A DNA stretch of 64,000 bases. It comes from Pseudoalteromonas sp. CO133X. Its GTDB lineage: Bacteria; Pseudomonadota; Gammaproteobacteria; Enterobacterales; Alteromonadaceae. The stretch covers positions 62,001-126,000 of the forward strand of contig SGPE01000024.1 of NCBI GenBank assembly GCA_004208945.1, written 5' to 3'. The notes below the pieces were generated by a model. It was not told where the DNA came from. It saw only the letters and a list, made by a program, of their open reading frames with translations, and searched no databases. Made by a program: the position numbers and the translations under genes. Positions 1 to 7,861 of the stretch are shown one piece after another (the first letter of the stretch is position 1; every line of letters starts with the position of its first letter).

Positions 1-2
1 TA

Positions 3-1493
3 GAGCTAATTGTTGGTAACGGCGCATCTCACAGCGGAAGCGAAGGCTCATATATACGAGTTTTTAACGGACAAACGGGTGAACTAATTAAGCGTTCACC
101 TCGTTTACAGGATTTTGGGAGTGGGGTATCTGGCATAGTCGTAGGCATAGATACCCAAGTAAATAACAAAGAGCTATTTGCTTTAATCGGTAACCAATTA
201 GTTAAATATAACTACGTTGATAATAGTATAACTAATTACTCATTAGGTAGCAGTTTTAAGGCGCTAGAGGGGATTGTTATTAATGGTGAGAAGTCGCTTT
301 ATGCAGCAAATGAATACGGCCTTTTATTCTCTTTGACAGAATCAGGAGAAATGTCAGAAGTTGCGAAACTATGTGACAATTCATTAAACAATGTTGTTTC
401 TACACGTGCAGGCTTCATTCAATTCAGTTGTGAAGATAAGTTTGGAGAATATGACTTAAATAATAATGAACTGGTATATGAAGTAGCGCGTGCAAACCAG
501 CAAAGTTCTATCGTTAGTGCAACTTATAAAGGTGTGGACTATTTATTACTTTCTGGAAAGTCTATAGAAGTGTTCTCGAATGAAGCAGCAACGACGTTAG
601 TTAAACCTGATGATAGTCAAGCTACATCACACGTATTGATGCCTGTAGAGGTTAATCTTTCGTTAGCTGATATTGATTTCGTAGTATTCGAAAGTAGCCC
701 AAGTCTAGGACAATTAACGTTTACTGACCGTCAAACAGGACAGTTTACTTATACACCAAACGGTGATGTAGGCGTAGATGAGTTAGCTTTTTATACAGTA
801 AAAGGTCGTTCACGTTCTGAGCTAGCAACGTTTACTGTTTACTTAACTAACCAAGCTCCAATGGTTGAAAATTCGACGATTAAAACTCACTGGAATACAC
901 CGTTGGTACTTAACTTGCCAGCCTCAGATGCAGATAGTGAGCAACTTATTTTCACTGTGAAGAATGCGCCTCAGCATGGGCAGGTCGAGTTGCTTGATCA
1001 AAACTCAGGTGAAATAAGATATACCCCGAGTGGTGAATCTTTGCAGCCAGTTTCTATTACTTTTACTGCCAAAGATACGCTTGAAGAGACTGCGCTTGCG
1101 AATGTTGTTATTGAATTAACGAATACATCACCAATCGCCACAAATCTAAGTTATGAAACGTATTACTCAACAGTTGTTAATGGTCGCTTAATTGGTACAG
1201 ATGCTGACGCAGATAGGTTGGAATTTGAGGTCATATCGAATCCTAGTTCTGGCGAGCTTAGCTTTGATAAAGATACAGGTCTATTTGTGTACAAGCCAGT
1301 CGGTGAGTCTTCTCACTCAGTTAACTTTAGTTATCTAGTCACAGATAAGTTTGCCACATCAGAAACTAAAACAGTGACGATTAACGTTGTTGGTAAAGGA
1401 AATAGTTCAGATTCAGGCTCCGGTGGTAGTATGTATTATTTAATACCTTTGTTAGTGCTCTCTATTTTACGAAGAAGAAAATACCAAATGTAA
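3..1493 (+). CDS. Repeat-rich surface protein with GlyGly-CTERM tail (5' truncated)
   Basis: The frame is open from the window edge, so the N-terminus is missing; 496 residues are visible. The first part (about 3-330) has FNGQTGEL-type segments that resemble beta-propeller (FG-GAP/PQQ-like) blades. Three cadherin/Ig-like repeats follow at about 609-857, 858-1127 and 1128-1388, each with a DADxDxLxF...G.ltFd..tG.f.YtP pattern. The C-terminus has a Ser/Gly linker, a hydrophobic segment (MYYLIPLLVLSIL) and RRRK, which is the GlyGly-CTERM layout recognised by rhombosortase and often exported by type II secretion. I infer an extracellular, surface-anchored protein. Ligand and exact function are not recognisable. 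Confidence 0.75.
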   Translation, partial: ELIVGNGASHSGSEGSYIRVFNGQTGELIKRSPRLQDFGSGVSGIVVGIDTQVNNKELFALIGNQLVKYNYVDNSITNYSLGSSFKALEGIVINGEKSLYAANEYGLLFSLTESGEMSEVAKLCDNSLNNVVSTRAGFIQFSCEDKFGEYDLNNNELVYEVARANQQSSIVSATYKGVDYLLLSGKSIEVFSNEAATTLVKPDDSQATSHVLMPVEVNLSLADIDFVVFESSPSLGQLTFTDRQTGQFTYTPNGDVGVDELAFYTVKGRSRSELATFTVYLTNQAPMVENSTIKTHWNTPLVLNLPASDADSEQLIFTVKNAPQHGQVELLDQNSGEIRYTPSGESLQPVSITFTAKDTLEETALANVVIELTNTSPIATNLSYETYYSTVVNGRLIGTDADADRLEFEVISNPSSGELSFDKDTGLFVYKPVGESSHSVNFSYLVTDKFATSETKTVTINVVGKGNSSDSGSGGSMYYLIPLLVLSILRRRKYQM

Positions 1494-1707
1494 GTGGTTT
1501 ACTTTAGTATTCTGTAATTACGCTTTAGATATGTGCTGTGTCGACTGGATTGGTACAGCGCATTTTTTAGAGTGCATAAAGCCTGACTCAACCCTTAGTA
1601 TTCAACTTACATTTATCCTCACTGTCTGCTAAAAATGATGTTATATTTGTGTTTTTGACTAAAAGTAATAAAATAATACAAATTAAAATTAACGATCAGG
1701 TTTAAAC

Positions 1708-2709
1708 ATGACATTACAAACAAACAGCCCGTTAGTCGAACAGCGTGCCGACCCGTTTGTGCATAAGCACAGCGATGGTTTTTATTATTTTACAGGCTCT
1801 GTACCAACGTATGATCGCATTGAACTTCGTAAATCTGCGACATTAGAAGGCTTAAAAGACGCTGAGACCTTTGATATTTGGTTTAAGCATGACAATGGCC
1901 CAATGAGTCGCCATATTTGGGCACCTGAAATTCATTATCTGGATGGTAAGTGGTATATCTATTTTGCAGCCAGCCAAGAAGACGATATTTGGGCATTACG
2001 CCCGTATGTGCTTGAGTGTAAAGGTCAAGATCCGCTAAATGATGAATGGGTTGAGCTTGGTATGATGCAAGCGGCTGAGGGTGATGAAAAGTCGTTCACA
2101 GACTTCTCACTGGATGCGACTATTTTTGAGAACAATGGCAAACGTTATTTCTGTTGGGCAGAGAAAACCGGCGGCCAATTTGCTGCATCAAACCTGTATT
2201 TAGCTGAGATGGAATCACCAATTAAGTTAAAAACAGCACAGTTTATGCTGACTACACCTGATTACGATTGGGAGCGTGTGGACTTTTGGGTAAACGAAGG
2301 CCCTGCAGTGCTTAAGAATAACGGCAAAATTTTTATCGCTTTTTCTGCAAGCGCAACAGGTGCATGTTACTGCATGGGCTATATGGAAGCCGATGAAAAC
2401 AGCGATTTACTTGATCGAAATTCGTGGACTAAAACACGCATGCCAGTGCTTGAAACAAGCGTTGAAAAGAAAATTTTCGGCCCAGGTCATAACTGTTTTA
2501 CGGTTGCTGAAGATGGCGAAACACCATTATGTATTTATCATGCCCGTGACTATGAGCATGCAGTCGGTGAGCCAAGTGTGGTGCCAAAAACGGATACACG
2601 TCCGCTTGAGGAAATTGTAAAAGATCCGCTTTACGATCCAAACCGACATGCCCGCATAATGGAAGTAAAGTATGATGAAAATGGTCGACCATTATTCGAA
2701 TTGTATTAA
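1708..2709 (+). CDS. Glycoside hydrolase family 43 (probable alpha-L-arabinofuranosidase)
   Basis: A 333-residue five-bladed-propeller enzyme of family GH43. The three acidic catalytic residues of the family are visible: Asp15 in RADPF (base), Asp136 in FSLDAT (pKa modulator) and Glu197 in VNEGPA (acid). The motif HIWAPEIHYLDGKWYIYF (69-86) is typical of arabinofuranosidase subfamilies, so removal of arabinose from arabinan or arabinoxylan oligomers is likely; xylosidase activity is possible. There is no signal peptide, which implies a cytoplasmic enzyme acting on imported oligosaccharides. A good terminator follows directly. The next gene is a secreted pectate lyase, so the pair may act on the same pectic material, outside and then inside the cell. 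Confidence 0.85.
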   Translation: MTLQTNSPLVEQRADPFVHKHSDGFYYFTGSVPTYDRIELRKSATLEGLKDAETFDIWFKHDNGPMSRHIWAPEIHYLDGKWYIYFAASQEDDIWALRPYVLECKGQDPLNDEWVELGMMQAAEGDEKSFTDFSLDATIFENNGKRYFCWAEKTGGQFAASNLYLAEMESPIKLKTAQFMLTTPDYDWERVDFWVNEGPAVLKNNGKIFIAFSASATGACYCMGYMEADENSDLLDRNSWTKTRMPVLETSVEKKIFGPGHNCFTVAEDGETPLCIYHARDYEHAVGEPSVVPKTDTRPLEEIVKDPLYDPNRHARIMEVKYDENGRPLFELY

Positions 2710-2729
2710 TTAATGTTAGCTTCAATTCA

Positions 2730-2753
2730 AGCCACCTCTAGGTGGCTTTTTTA
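2730..2753 (+). terminator. Rho-independent terminator after GH43 gene
   Basis: AGCCACC (2730-2736), a TCTA loop and GGTGGCT (2741-2747) form a 7-bp stem followed by a T tract, 20 bp after the stop codon. Confidence 0.9.
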
Positions 2754-2889
2754 TTTCTGCCCCCCACAGCCTGTTTTCTTAAAGTTAAATTCATTTACAT
2801 AAAATAAACAAAATACTTTATTTTGGGAACGAATGGTTTAGACTTTACTTCTTAAGTATTTTTATATTACAAATTTAAGAGGGATAGTT

Positions 2890-4485
2890 TTGAAAACAAT
2901 AAACGTCATTAAACAAATTGGCTTGGCTAGTCTACTTCTGAGCTGTTTGACATCTTTACCACTACAAGCGGAAGATTGTACTGCAATGCCAGAATCAGGT
3001 CAGTTGTATTCCGTTATTAACCGTGGGTCTGGCTTAGCGTTAGATATCAATACAAGTGATACAAGTGCAGCACCTAATGTCATAACTTATGACTATTGGG
3101 GGGGAAACAATCAAAAGTTTCAGTTCATTAAAGAAAGCGATGGATATTGGGTTATCCGATCTAAGTACAATAATAAGGTATTGGATGTACTTAACTCATC
3201 TCAATCAAATGGCGCTAATGTTATTGTTTATGATGATTGGCAAGGAGCCAATCAACGTTGGCAGCTTAAAGCATCGTCATCAGGTGGGTTTAATATTATT
3301 AATAAGTTAACCAATAAATCACTGACTGTGGCAGGCTCAAACAATGTGGCTAATGTGTATCAAAATGATGACGCAGGAATAAGCTCTCAAAGATGGTTTA
3401 TAAACCCTGTTGATGCAACATGTGGCAGTGACGGAGGCAGTCAGCCAAAGCCAAGTGATTTAGTTGGGTTTGCTGCACAACTAGGTCAAGATGGCCTAAC
3501 GACAACAACCGGTGGCGGTAATGCAACACCTGTTAGGGTTACAAGTTGCAGTGCTTTAAGTGACGCTTTAAGCTCGCCTTCTGCCAAGGTGATCCACATA
3601 CCCGATAATACGACGATTAACTGTCACACTAACAATAGAACAGTGCAAGCATGTCCTTTAGATTGCGGCCAATGGAATGATTACGGTAAAACATGGTATC
3701 GAGTGCCTGTAGGGAATCAAAGCTGTAGTGAGCTGGGCAGCTCTTCCAATTCACCCGTTAATGTAACGCGCAATGACCGTCGTATTATTGTTCAGTCTAA
3801 TAAAACGTTACAAGGTTTGGGTAAGAACTCAAAAATTGTTGGTGCTAGCTTAGCCATCAGCAAGCAACGTAATATTATTATTAAAAATGTCATGCTGGAA
3901 AATATTAACCCTGCACTCGTCGAAGCGGGCGATGGAATTTCAATTGATGATAGTAGCCATGTTTGGGTTGATCATATGGCGTTTAATAAGATCAGTGATG
4001 GTTATATTGATGTTGATAATAGTCAGAATATTACCCTAAGTTGGAATCGTTTTTATGGGTATAACACTCAAGTTTGCGCTAATCAGCATTGGTACACGCA
4101 TTTATTCAGAAACTCACAAGTCACAGCTCATCACAATTTTTGGGATACTGCGGCAGGGCGAAACCCTAAAATAGATGGTTACAACTCACGAGTTCATATG
4201 TTTAATAATTACTGGAAAAACATTACCTATTTTGCAATTAGTGCCAGTGATGGTGCAGAAGTACTTGTTGAGAATAACTATTTTGAAAACTCAGCGAAGC
4301 CACATTGGAATCAAGGTTCGGGTTACTTCAGTGCATCAGGAAACATTTACACAGGGCGCTCAGCAACAGATCAATACCGTGATAATGGTGCAACAGTGTT
4401 TAGTGATGTTCAGCTTTACCCGTATAGATTAGATAATGCAAATACTTTGGGGAGCCAAGTAGATGGAGGAACGGGCCCGCAATAG
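2890..4485 (+). CDS. Secreted pectate lyase (PL1) with ricin-type lectin domain
   Basis: A 531-residue exported protein. Residues 1-27 are a signal peptide ending LPLQA. Residues 35-172 form a ricin-B-type beta-trefoil with recurring Q-[KR]-[FW] motifs (NQKFQF, NQRWQL, SQRWFI). Residues 190-525 are a PL1 parallel beta-helix with DGISIDD (348-354), WVDH (359-362), DGYIDVD (370-376) and AAGRNPKID, whose Arg424 fits the catalytic base. PL1 enzymes cleave polygalacturonate by Ca2+-dependent beta-elimination. The start is TTG, chosen because AGAGGGA lies just upstream and the signal peptide begins there. The lectin domain probably tethers the enzyme to plant or algal polysaccharide. There is no adjacent transporter or uronate pathway. 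Confidence 0.88.
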   Translation: MKTINVIKQIGLASLLLSCLTSLPLQAEDCTAMPESGQLYSVINRGSGLALDINTSDTSAAPNVITYDYWGGNNQKFQFIKESDGYWVIRSKYNNKVLDVLNSSQSNGANVIVYDDWQGANQRWQLKASSSGGFNIINKLTNKSLTVAGSNNVANVYQNDDAGISSQRWFINPVDATCGSDGGSQPKPSDLVGFAAQLGQDGLTTTTGGGNATPVRVTSCSALSDALSSPSAKVIHIPDNTTINCHTNNRTVQACPLDCGQWNDYGKTWYRVPVGNQSCSELGSSSNSPVNVTRNDRRIIVQSNKTLQGLGKNSKIVGASLAISKQRNIIIKNVMLENINPALVEAGDGISIDDSSHVWVDHMAFNKISDGYIDVDNSQNITLSWNRFYGYNTQVCANQHWYTHLFRNSQVTAHHNFWDTAAGRNPKIDGYNSRVHMFNNYWKNITYFAISASDGAEVLVENNYFENSAKPHWNQGSGYFSASGNIYTGRSATDQYRDNGATVFSDVQLYPYRLDNANTLGSQVDGGTGPQ

Positions 4486-4500
4486 GCCGTAGGTTTTATT

Positions 4501-4531
4501 GCTCAGCGAATGCATTAAACACTCGCTGAGC
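4501..4531. terminator. Hairpin between convergent genes
   Basis: A 9-bp perfect stem GCTCAGCGA / TCGCTGAGC with a 13-nt loop sits between the stops of the pectate lyase and the peptidase-like gene. It lacks a clear T tract, so terminator function is only probable. Confidence 0.5.
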
Positions 4532-4538
4532 TAATTAA

Positions 4539-5687
4539 CTAGAGTGCTACAAGGCTGTGTTCGAGCATCGCTTTGATTTGTTTAACGATTTTTGCTTCTG
4601 TCTCTGGCTCAAATTGCGCAATACGAGGGGTATGAATATGCCCTGTTGGAATATCTGAGTTAAGTTCATCACGAAGGCGAATACTACGGTACGAAATTTC
4701 GTTTGATAAGTAGCCACCACCACCACCTTTGACTGCGATGGCACCTTCAAGTTCTTTGAGTGATTTTGGCTCAAAAGCCTTTTCAAGTGTAACGACCTTA
4801 TGGTTATCGTTAATTGGGAAGGGGCCTTTCGCTTTTTGCATTTGCTCTACGGGTAGGCTAAACGTCACAAACTCATTACCTGGTAAGGGGCGGTTATGCA
4901 AGCTTGATATTTTTGGATTAGTCTCTGTTCCACCATAAACAATATTGGCGTTGTCGGGTGCTGTTACGCTGCGACGTTTACCTGGGAAGCGTTCTAAGTC
5001 AAAGTCTTTACTACCCATACTGATAGTGGCAATCATATCTACATTGTTCAGTGCATAGTACGGCGCAAGTAATGATTCAATAATACCTTGATCAAAGTCT
5101 TCATAGCGCACAGGCACCATCACTGTGTTGATCTCAGCAGTAATACCCTGATAGCTAATTACTTGCCCGTCGAGTAATAATGCGGCAACGCCAGATGGAT
5201 TACTTTGGTTGATATTTCTATCAAGTAAAAAAGGATCAAAGCCGGTAATTAATATACGTTTGTCGGTTTTTTTACTGAAATCAAGGTCGGTACGACCACG
5301 GCTACCATTTTCTAGCATGGTTAACAGCGCAGCTTGCTCGCTGTCAGTTATTGCAAACTGTGGCTTGTTGGTACGAATAACTTTACTTGAAAGTAAGCGT
5401 GCCCAATAAAGTTCACGGTCGTCGTAGCTGTTGGTTTTTTTGATCCGTGCTTTTGCATCACGCCATAATTGTTTTGAGTAGTCATCAATAAGATCACTTG
5501 CTAGCTGGTAGCTTGTGGTTGCTTGCCAAGCATTTTTAAAATGACTTATGTCATCACTGAAAGCGTTTAAGACCTTTGGCATTGCCTCAGTCGCTTTTTC
5601 AATACGCAGTTCTTCAACGGTTAAATTGGCTGCAAATGCCGTAAATGACGAGGCGATGAAGCTTGTGACAAGTAAAACTTTTTTCAT
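4539..5687 (-). CDS. Exported pyroglutamyl-peptidase-I-like protein, catalytic Cys replaced by Ser
   Basis: A 382-residue protein with an N-terminal signal peptide (MKKVLLVTSFIASSFTAFA), about 125 residues of unassigned helical sequence, then a peptidase C15-like domain starting at ITGFDPF (147-153). The family Glu is probably in DLERF (Glu232) and the family His in GHIH (His352). The nucleophile motif is normally G-x-Y-x-C-N; here it reads GGYLSNEISY, so Ser328 stands where Cys is expected. C15 enzymes remove N-terminal pyroglutamate and are usually about 215-residue cytosolic proteins; this one is longer and exported. The start was moved to 5687 because AGGAT precedes that ATG and the signal peptide begins there. 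Activity is uncertain. Confidence 0.75.
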   Translation of the reverse strand: MKKVLLVTSFIASSFTAFAANLTVEELRIEKATEAMPKVLNAFSDDISHFKNAWQATTSYQLASDLIDDYSKQLWRDAKARIKKTNSYDDRELYWARLLSSKVIRTNKPQFAITDSEQAALLTMLENGSRGRTDLDFSKKTDKRILITGFDPFLLDRNINQSNPSGVAALLLDGQVISYQGITAEINTVMVPVRYEDFDQGIIESLLAPYYALNNVDMIATISMGSKDFDLERFPGKRRSVTAPDNANIVYGGTETNPKISSLHNRPLPGNEFVTFSLPVEQMQKAKGPFPINDNHKVVTLEKAFEPKSLKELEGAIAVKGGGGGYLSNEISYRSIRLRDELNSDIPTGHIHTPRIAQFEPETEAKIVKQIKAMLEHSLVAL

Positions 5688-5851
5688 GATTATCCTATTG
5701 TGTAACAGCAAGTTTTTAGGCTTTTGTTAACTATCCTATGGATAAAAGCTGATCGCAAATAAAATCGCCCGTTGGCAAGTAAGTTCATGCTATTTAAGTG
5801 AGTTTGATAACTGGTATAGAACTTTTATTTGATGAATTTAATATACCGATT

Positions 5852-6616
5852 TCAACGCATAATGAGTTTGGTTTTTTTAGTATGCGTATTATTCAATAGT
5901 TTGCGGTATCTTGCCGGTGTAATATGCATTATCGCTTTGAACTCTTTAATAAAATGCGGCTGATCAGTAAAGCCACACTGTTGAGCAATATCTGCAAAGC
6001 TCATCGTCGGGTTATCTTTTATTGTTTGTTTGGCCATTTTTACGCGGTAAATTCGTTCAAAATATTTAGGTGTAACGCCGCACTGGTTTTTTATTTGCCG
6101 TTCGAGCTGTCTCTTACTTAACGGAGCCAGTTGATAGGCGGTTTGCAGTGGTGTTAACTCAATCAGTTTACTAATTAATTGTTTTGCATATGTGTGACCA
6201 ATGCTAGGTTGGTAGTTAAAATGCGTGCTTATGAGCGCCTCAAAAGCCTGCAGATTGGCGTTTTTTTGAAGACCTTTGGCAATAGCCATTAATGATTGCT
6301 CACAAATAAGTGGGTGATTGTGCTGTTTGAACTCAGCTAAAACAGTTGGGTTAAAGCGAATACCACAAAATTGTGCATTTTCTGAAAATGTAATCTTTGC
6401 TGCGTGAGTAGACGTTTCTTGAAATGCATAAGGTGGAGAAAGCGCTTTATCATCAAGTAAAAGCGCCCCTGCAAGAGGGAAAATAACCCCAGTCGCACCA
6501 TCGCAAGCAAGCCATTGCTCACCGTGTGAATGCGCCGTCGCATACCAGATAGCTTGAATATAATTAGCTATATCACCCTCAGGTGTTTTTAGTTCTAAAG
6601 TTAAATGGTTACTCAT
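5852..6616 (-). CDS. AraC-family transcriptional regulator
   Basis: About 254 residues. The C-terminal 100 residues carry the two helix-turn-helix motifs of AraC proteins (SKRQLERQIKNQCGVTPKYF and MSFADIAQQCGFTDQPHFIK, ending in ITPARYRKLL). The N-terminal half is the effector domain type seen in DUF6597-like AraC regulators (SHGEQWLACDGATGVIFPL); its ligand is unknown. The start is taken at ATG 6616, which overlaps the stop region of the upstream AhpD-like gene (ATGAGTAA), implying translational coupling; a TTG at 6625 is also open. It probably reports on or controls the AhpD-like gene in the same transcript. Confidence 0.82.
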   Translation of the reverse strand: MSNHLTLELKTPEGDIANYIQAIWYATAHSHGEQWLACDGATGVIFPLAGALLLDDKALSPPYAFQETSTHAAKITFSENAQFCGIRFNPTVLAEFKQHNHPLICEQSLMAIAKGLQKNANLQAFEALISTHFNYQPSIGHTYAKQLISKLIELTPLQTAYQLAPLSKRQLERQIKNQCGVTPKYFERIYRVKMAKQTIKDNPTMSFADIAQQCGFTDQPHFIKEFKAIMHITPARYRKLLNNTHTKKTKLIMR

Positions 6617-7055
6617 TAAACTCAACGTCAGGTTTAAACATTTTCACAATGCGATTCCAGCTGTTGATTGCGTTAATAGCAATCGTCAGTGCAACTAACC
6701 CCTGTTCAGAAAATGTATCACTAAGAGATTGATAGAAAGTATCATCAATAGGTTGGGCAAGTGTCAACTTTTCACATAATTTTAAAGCCAGACATTCTTG
6801 TTTTGTATAAATTGGCATGTCTTGCCATGCACTTAAACCAATAATACGGTTGGTCGTTTCACCGTATTCTCTTGCTTGTTTGGTATGCATTGCAATGCAA
6901 AAAGCACATTGATTTATTTGTGATGCTCTTAGTTTGATCAGCTCCCATATTGTTAGACCAAAACTTGTTTCAACCGCTTTTTTAATTAATTGCTCTTGCT
7001 CAACAAGGTGTTTGATTAATGCAGGTTGAAGGTTGTAATAGTCACCACGTTTCAT
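6609..7055 (-). CDS. AhpD-like (carboxymuconolactone decarboxylase family) protein
   Basis: 148 residues with the alkylhydroperoxidase-type signature CAFCIAMH: Cys50 and Cys53 form the redox pair and His57 follows. Proteins with this core act as peroxidase partners or as thiol-dependent detoxifying enzymes; the substrate cannot be told from sequence. It is the first gene of a two-gene unit with the overlapping AraC regulator. The 165-bp space upstream is shared with a divergent small gene. Confidence 0.8.
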   Translation of the reverse strand: MKRGDYYNLQPALIKHLVEQEQLIKKAVETSFGLTIWELIKLRASQINQCAFCIAMHTKQAREYGETTNRIIGLSAWQDMPIYTKQECLALKLCEKLTLAQPIDDTFYQSLSDTFSEQGLVALTIAINAINSWNRIVKMFKPDVEFNE

Positions 7056-7220
7056 CGTAAATTAGCCTTTTAAAATTAAATGAGTATTCACTTTAGGCCG
7101 ATTGCAAAGTCGAGGATTGCAAAAAAACGACGTTTATATGGGGAAATTCGGTTTACCTAGTTCGCACCAAAATTTCAATCCTGTTATGCTAGGCCGATTA
7201 GCAATCACTGAGTATTTAAG

Positions 7221-7469
7221 ATGATTAACGATAACGATGTAATCGAAACTTTAGACGAATTGGAAACGTTTTTACGCCTTGTTGAAAATGGTGGCTTGGG
7301 GCTAGAAAATGTTGCGGGTGTTGCGCTTGCTACAAATAACAGTGACGGTCGTCCATTTGTCGCTGTGCTGGATGATAATCATCAGCTTTTATTGGGACGT
7401 TATGTGAGTAATGACGTTTATGAAAATGGTAAAGATATGGTGAGATACGGCACTAAAAAACCGCATTAA
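7221..7469 (+). CDS. Small acidic hypothetical protein
   Basis: 82 residues, no signal peptide, no membrane segment and no domain that I recognise. It is acidic at the N-terminus (INDNDVIETLDELETFL) with a predicted helix followed by beta-like segments (GRPFVAVLDDNHQLLLGRYV). The ribosome binding site is weak (TGAGTATTTAAG). It stands alone between the divergent AhpD-like gene and the following lipoprotein gene. The continuous frame and clean start argue for a real gene; the function is unknown. Confidence 0.5.
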   Translation: MINDNDVIETLDELETFLRLVENGGLGLENVAGVALATNNSDGRPFVAVLDDNHQLLLGRYVSNDVYENGKDMVRYGTKKPH

Positions 7470-7562
7470 GTACTATTTTGTACCTAAAAAATTTTATTTT
7501 AGGGCAGCGATATAATAGTATGTTCTTAATAAACACTGAATCAATATAAAAAAGGGAAGTCT

Positions 7563-7796
7563 ATGAAATTTTTAAGTGTTATTTTATTAGCCGTTTTAAT
7601 GAGTGGCTGTGCAAGTTCAAGCGACGAGCAAGCAAGCAATGATGGCTTAATTTGTAAAAGGGAAAAACCAACAGGCAGTAACATACCAACACGTGTATGC
7701 CGTACTCCTGAGCAAATTGCTGCGATGGAAAAGGAAAGTAAACAAGGTATTCGTGATATCCAGCGAAACAGTACAAATACAGTAAGAATGAATTAG
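7563..7796 (+). CDS. Small lipoprotein
   Basis: 77 residues. A type II signal peptide ends in the lipobox LMSGC (Cys16), giving a mature lipid-anchored protein of about 60 residues. Two further Cys residues flank a Gly-Ser-containing segment (CKREKPTGSNIPTRVC), a pattern common in small gammaproteobacterial lipoproteins. AGGGAAG is well placed upstream of the ATG. The position-2 residue of the mature protein is Ala, so outer-membrane sorting is expected. The role is unknown. Confidence 0.75.
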   Translation: MKFLSVILLAVLMSGCASSSDEQASNDGLICKREKPTGSNIPTRVCRTPEQIAAMEKESKQGIRDIQRNSTNTVRMN

Positions 7797-7824
7797 TACA
7801 AGTACTAAACGCTTCTGTAGTACA

Positions 7825-7859
7825 AAAATGGCCGCACTCATTAAAAGTGCGGCCATTTT
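7825..7859. terminator. Bidirectional terminator between lipoprotein and TonB receptor genes
   Basis: A perfect 14-bp stem, AAAATGGCCGCACT (7825-7838) and its complement at 7846-7859, with a 7-nt loop. A/T tracts at both outer ends let it work in both directions. Confidence 0.92.
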
Positions 7860-7861
7860 GT

